From Desulfosporosinus sp. FKB (GTDB lineage: Bacteria; Bacillota; Desulfitobacteriia; Desulfitobacteriales; Desulfitobacteriaceae), in the NCBI RefSeq assembly GCF_002196705.1, contig NZ_NADJ01000013.1:1-64000 (forward strand): a stretch of 64,000 nt of DNA, in the 5' to 3' direction. Position 1 is the stretch's first letter. The number at the start of each line of letters is the position of its first letter. The position numbers and the translations under genes were made by a program. Under the pieces are notes generated by a model that was not told the origin of the DNA, did not search any database, and worked only from the letters and a program-made list of their open reading frames with translations. Positions 60,797 through 64,000 of this stretch are shown piece by piece.

Positions 60797-61351
60797 CTAT
60801 AGAGATTCGGCACGTTGTTGAATATGCTTAATTTCTTGTCGGGAGAGAAAAGTTGACAAGATATATGCCATAATTATGATTCCAGGTATATCAATTAGTA
60901 GGCGAGTGATGGCAAATTTTGCTCCAAGTGAAGACATTTCAAATAGAAACATGGGAATCTTTGTTGTGGACCAGGCACCGATAAAGATCAGGATATTACT
61001 GAACTTAACTCCTTTTTTCATAAATACGGCTGCTATGGGGAATGCCCCATATAATGGACCTGCTGCAGCTGAACCTATGACGAAGGAAATGACGATCCCT
61101 TTAAGCCCCGATCCTTCGCCCATGTATTTTACCATGGTCTCTCTTGGAACCCAAACGTCTAAAAGTCCTAGTAAGATAAAGATCGGAGGAATAAAAGAAG
61201 CCATCTCTTCTATACTGTAACCGGATACCATTAGGGCTTTTATGCCAAGATCCCGGTTAAAGATCGTTAATAAGAGTGTTACAAGAATAGTTAAAAGAAA
61301 TAAGCGATATCGTTTAACCAATTTTAGCAATGGGCTTTGTTTTTGATTCAT
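60797..61351 (-). CDS. Predicted permease subunit (half-length, ArsP/DUF318 type)
   Basis: 184 residues, about five helices. SFVIGSAAAGPLYGAFPIAAVFMKKGV and FIGAWSTTKIPM are typical of the PF03773-like permeases. Starts within the stop of the upstream half-permease gene (4-base overlap), so the two halves are translationally coupled and probably form a heterodimer. Last gene of the minus-strand operon. Confidence 0.82.
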   Translation of the reverse strand: MNQKQSPLLKLVKRYRLFLLTILVTLLLTIFNRDLGIKALMVSGYSIEEMASFIPPIFILLGLLDVWVPRETMVKYMGEGSGLKGIVISFVIGSAAAGPLYGAFPIAAVFMKKGVKFSNILIFIGAWSTTKIPMFLFEMSSLGAKFAITRLLIDIPGIIIMAYILSTFLSRQEIKHIQQRAESL

Positions 61352-61833
61352 AGTCCTATCATCACCTTACCAATAATGAACGCCACAAAAAAGGAAAAGA
61401 GAAAGGCGAGAGTATTACGCAGTATGGTCAGTTTTTTACCGAAATATTTAATTTCGACAGGCATTGTTATGATGCCAACCATCATAAGGGTGGAAACAAA
61501 GGCACCTATCTGCATATAACCAGCACCCTCGTGAAGCATTAAGGCTGCAGTCGGAAAGGCAACGAAACCAGGAATCAACGTGATAGCTCCGACTAATGCA
61601 GAAATGATAACCCCAAACCATCCTGACTCCTTGCCAATGACTTTGGAAATAACTTCTGGATTCAGTACGGCCAGTAAGATACCCACCAGCATTAAAACTC
61701 CCAAAAATTCCGGAAGAATATTCTCAAAGGATTTCCAGGCTTTTTTAAGAGCAGTCTTTGTCTTCTTTGGATCTTTTAAATAAGAAATAACTAGGAATGC
61801 ACCAGCGACTAAATAAAGAAAATAGGTAAACAT
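61348..61833 (-). CDS. Predicted permease subunit (second half-length protein)
   Basis: 161 residues, about four helices. VGAITLIPGFVAFPTAALMLHEGAG parallels the corresponding region of the other half (AAAGPLYGAFPIAAVFMKKG), so the two look like diverged repeats. Overlaps the next gene by 4 bases. The substrate may be a metalloid or small organic compound, in line with the ArsR regulators nearby. Confidence 0.82.
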   Translation of the reverse strand: MFTYFLYLVAGAFLVISYLKDPKKTKTALKKAWKSFENILPEFLGVLMLVGILLAVLNPEVISKVIGKESGWFGVIISALVGAITLIPGFVAFPTAALMLHEGAGYMQIGAFVSTLMMVGIITMPVEIKYFGKKLTILRNTLAFLFSFFVAFIIGKVMIGL

Positions 61834-61852
61834 CTCGACTCACTGTCCTTTT

Positions 61853-61894
61853 TTGGCATGGCTTAAAGGGGACATCCCCCCAAAGCCATGCCAA
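61853..61894 (-). other. Intercistronic hairpin between AhpD-like and permease genes
   Basis: TTGGCATGGCTT (61853-61864) and AAGCCATGCCAA (61883-61894), perfect 12 bp. On the minus strand it is followed by A residues, not U, so it is more likely an mRNA processing or stability element than a terminator. Confidence 0.55.
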
Positions 61895-61924
61895 GAAGTT
61901 TGCTGTTTAAGATCATAAATGAAT

Positions 61925-62281
61925 TTATTCCTTATTATTAGCGAGCCACTCTAAGGCAGGAGCAGCACTGGAGATTGCCGTCGCTCCTTTAGCAAATTTG
62001 GCTAAAGCAAAGACTTCCATAATTTCTTCAACCGTCGCTCCAAGTTTTTTGGCCAGTTTGGTATTATTCAAAATGCAAGCCTGAGAGTCGAGTGCGATAC
62101 CGGCGGACAATATTAGCAGTGCCTTATATTTCTGAGGTATTGTTGGCATTTCCATGACAAACTTTTTATCAATTACGTGATTAATTACAAGACTTTCATC
62201 GAGTTCACTTAAACGTTGCATTGGTTTTGGTATTTCTCCGTTTTCTTTTTTTAGATTATCTAGCACTGTTTGTAAATCCAT
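61925..62281 (-). CDS. Carboxymuconolactone decarboxylase/AhpD-fold protein without the redox dyad
   Basis: 118 residues. The AhpD-fold core reads KALLILSAGIALDSQACILNNTKLAKKLGATVEEIMEVFALA. The usual C-x2-C-x3-H appears as S-x2-C-x3-N, so both the first cysteine and the histidine are replaced; peroxidase-type chemistry is unlikely. Strong Shine-Dalgarno (AGGAGGAGT). It lies between the MFS gene and the permease halves. Confidence 0.85.
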   Translation of the reverse strand: MDLQTVLDNLKKENGEIPKPMQRLSELDESLVINHVIDKKFVMEMPTIPQKYKALLILSAGIALDSQACILNNTKLAKKLGATVEEIMEVFALAKFAKGATAISSAAPALEWLANNKE

Positions 62282-63393
62282 TTGTAACTCCTCCTTTGTA
62301 TGCGTGTTACTAGTTTGGGTTGTTTTTAAGCCTCATTAATTCCAACGACACGTCCGCGAATCAGAATATAGCTCAAGCAAAGCGTTGCGACTAATGCAAC
62401 TCCGTAAATAATGAACAACTGTAGCAATCCATAGGCTGCAATAAGTCTGCTTCCAATCGCAGTGCCAACACCACCGCCACCCATAAAACAGAAGGCAACT
62501 AGGGACATAGCTGCTCCACGGGCCTTTTGGGCAAACTCTGTGGCTCTTGTAAGAAGCGTTGAATGCGTAAAAATAAAACCAAGCCCCAACATGGCAACTC
62601 CTAAAATCAATAGGATTAAGTTCGCCCCCAGATAATAGATGATCATGTCAGCCAGAGAAGCACATAACAGGCCTAACGTTAATACTGTTCTAGCTCCCAC
62701 TTTTGCTGAGAGTTTGCCACTCAAACGTCCGCCTATAACCGTCATGATCCCAAAACCGGTCATGATAAGGCCAATATAAAAGAAATTATAGTGGTAAGTT
62801 TGCGCAATAAATGAGCCGATATAGGAAAAGCTGCCCACAATGAAAATGCCTTCCAGCAAAACCAAAATATAGGTCAGAAGACTCTTGGAAGTCGCTAGGA
62901 GTTTTTTGTAGGGTGCCAGTATTTTACTGTCAGGGTGTTTTTCCGAGGGTAGACTTTTGTAGTTTATTAGAAGTAAGATCGTTGGAATCAAAGAAAAAAC
63001 AGAATAGGCGGCGAAAACCCCTCGCCAGTTTAGGAAAAAAGCGATGGTTCCGCCAATAACCATACTCAAACCTTGACCTAGAAAAGAAATGCCCATAAAG
63101 TTGCCAATGGCCCCCTGGCGTTCTTGAAGAGGAAAGACATCAGCAATTAAGGCTAGGGAAATTGGCATTACGGATGCAGCAAAAATTCCTGTTAAGGCCC
63201 TAAAAATAGCGAGACTAGTCAAAGTGCTGCCGAAAGCACAAAGCCCCGTGACAACAGTGAAAGCAATCATAGAAAAGGTAATTATTTGTTTCTTGCCATA
63301 TCGATCGGCTAAAGGTCCAAAAATAACCTGAAAGATGCCAAAAGGTATCATGTAAGCACTGATTAATAAGCCAGCCTTTGCTATATCAATGTT
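62251..63393 (-). repeat. Duplicated segment, copy B (matches 48205-49347)
   Basis: Same 1.14-kb segment as copy A but embedded in an intact operon, so this is the parent or the better preserved sister. Confidence 0.9.
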
Positions 63394-63501
63394 CAAGTTT
63401 TGGGATATGGCAGGTAATATAGGAGAGACAACCCAGTTATCGGCCATAACAATGAATCCCGCCAGACCGAGCAACGCAATAAGATTTTTTTTCACGTCCA
63501 T
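62326..63501 (-). CDS. MFS transporter (12-TM), full copy
   Basis: 391 residues. Helix 1 ALLGLAGFIVMADNWVVSPILP, motif A FGPLADRYGKKQIITFSM, then SFLGQGLSMVIGGTIAFFLNWRGVF. It resembles drug/arabinose-type proton antiporters. The start has AGGTG nearby. It is followed by the AhpD-like gene 44 bases downstream. A 5'-truncated near-identical copy is at 48280-49305. Confidence 0.92.
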   Translation of the reverse strand: MDVKKNLIALLGLAGFIVMADNWVVSPILPAISQNLNIDIAKAGLLISAYMIPFGIFQVIFGPLADRYGKKQIITFSMIAFTVVTGLCAFGSTLTSLAIFRALTGIFAASVMPISLALIADVFPLQERQGAIGNFMGISFLGQGLSMVIGGTIAFFLNWRGVFAAYSVFSLIPTILLLINYKSLPSEKHPDSKILAPYKKLLATSKSLLTYILVLLEGIFIVGSFSYIGSFIAQTYHYNFFYIGLIMTGFGIMTVIGGRLSGKLSAKVGARTVLTLGLLCASLADMIIYYLGANLILLILGVAMLGLGFIFTHSTLLTRATEFAQKARGAAMSLVAFCFMGGGGVGTAIGSRLIAAYGLLQLFIIYGVALVATLCLSYILIRGRVVGINEA

Positions 63502-63579
63502 ACACCTCGTTTCACTAATCTTAGGGGGGAGAGAATAAACTTAGTCCCAAAACAACGGATGAGTTTAAGAGTAAATGGC

Positions 63580-64000
63580 TTATGAAATGATGAAGTTAAA
63601 CATATAACCCGTAAAAATAATTCCGCAGCCGACAATCGTTACAAAAATTGCAAGCAGTTTTGGCTTTAAAACCTTACGCAGTAAGATCATTTCCGGAATA
63701 CTTAAGGCAGTGACCGCCATCATGAAAGCGAGCGCAGTGCCCATAGCGACACCTGCTCTGGTTAACTCACTGACCAGAGGAATGACTCCTGCAGCATTCG
63801 AATATAACGGGATGCCAAAGAGAACTGCGACCAACACAGCAAAAGGATTGTTTTTCCCAGCGTATTTGGCGAGTGCATCTTTAGGGATCCATCCGTGCAT
63901 AAATCCCCCAATCGCAATACCTATCACAACATAGATCCATATTTTCTTAATGAGGTCCAAGGTGAAAACCCAAGCATCACGAAGTCGCTCGCTTAACGTG
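63580..64000 (-). CDS. Predicted permease (PF03773-type), partial at the window edge
   Basis: The frame is open through to base 64000 (upstream residues LSERLRDAWVFTLDLIKK), so the gene starts outside the window. The visible part has IGIAIGGFMHGWIPKDALAKY, GIPLYSNAAGVIPLVSELTRAG and AFMMAVTALSIPEMILL, the C-terminal half of this permease family. It is the first visible gene of the minus-strand operon permease, MFS, AhpD-like, half-permeases. Confidence 0.85.
   Translation of the reverse strand, partial: TLSERLRDAWVFTLDLIKKIWIYVVIGIAIGGFMHGWIPKDALAKYAGKNNPFAVLVAVLFGIPLYSNAAGVIPLVSELTRAGVAMGTALAFMMAVTALSIPEMILLRKVLKPKLLAIFVTIVGCGIIFTGYMFNFIIS

Noticed and set aside
1-64000. CRISPR arrays, tRNA or rRNA genes, intact insertion sequences
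   Set aside because: No regularly spaced direct repeats, cloverleaf sequences, rRNA signatures or transposase frames were found on reading.

Overview
The window looks like the chromosome of a low-GC, endospore-forming, anaerobic Firmicute, most like the Peptococcaceae (Desulfosporosinus/Desulfitobacterium type). This is inferred from purine-rich Shine-Dalgarno sites with many GTG/TTG starts, a CotD-like spore-coat gene with a sigma-K-like -10, LUD/Fe-S lactate oxidation genes, a sigma-54 alanine dehydrogenase locus, two tandem ThiC paralogs and a CbiX chelatase. No rRNA, tRNA, CRISPR array, intact transposase or prophage was seen.

Layout. 0.1-2.7 kb: tandem ThiC-family genes, candidates for anaerobic cobamide lower-ligand synthesis (bzaA/bzaB-like). 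3.4-12.7 kb: a nearly self-contained sugar PTS and upper-glycolysis locus on one strand: PRD regulator, small membrane protein, EIIB, EIIC, EIIA, 6-phosphofructokinase, HPr, EI, a decayed class II aldolase fragment, and glucose-6-phosphate isomerase. Two intercistronic RNA hairpins lie inside it. 13-14.1 kb: a frameshifted GNAT acetyltransferase. 14.6-19.9 kb: a lactate/hydroxy-acid oxidation operon (LUD-FeS-CCG fusion, LUD-FeS protein, MFS permease, FadR-type regulator). 20.2-21.8 kb (minus): SfsA and a PlsC-like acyltransferase. 22.1-25.3 kb: promoter, c-di-AMP (ydaO) riboswitch, terminator, YopX-like gene and a two-component system. 25.8-28.8 kb: ACT-PAS-AAA+ sigma-54 activator and alanine dehydrogenase with a -24/-12 promoter. 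29.1-33.8 kb: TetR plus a rifampicin-phosphotransferase-like enzyme, then a radical SAM/SPASM protein. 34.2-37.4 kb: MacA/MacB-type efflux system.

From about 37.6 to 56 kb the window is mosaic. Small intact genes (MarR, YnfA, CbiX, CDF efflux, CotD, DUF1801, GntR, DUF1847, TetR plus oleate hydratase, ArsR plus thioredoxin-like, thiolase-like, amidohydrolase, TetR plus C_GCAxxG protein) are interspersed with many decayed genes: a CobW C-terminus, a permease N-terminus, a degenerate macB copy, two MerR genes, a histidine kinase, a RACo-type activator and a truncated MFS gene. 56.6-64 kb carries an MFS multidrug pump, a DGC zinc-binding protein, a DUF3343 S/Se carrier with a cysteine desulfurase, ArsR, and a minus-strand operon of permease halves, AhpD-like protein and MFS transporter. 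That MFS gene is the nearly identical parent or sister of the truncated copy at 48-49 kb. The last permease runs off the right edge.

The strongest hunt results are the aldolase relic and long intercistronic hairpin in the PTS-glycolysis locus, the c-di-AMP riboswitch in front of a YopX/two-component unit, matching operator sets around three local regulators (GntR, TetR at 53.6 kb, TetR before oleate hydratase), the 1.1-kb duplicated MFS segment, and the density of gene relics in the middle of the window. I did not find a clearly new defence or mobile system. All family assignments come from reading translated sequence by eye; no database search was run.
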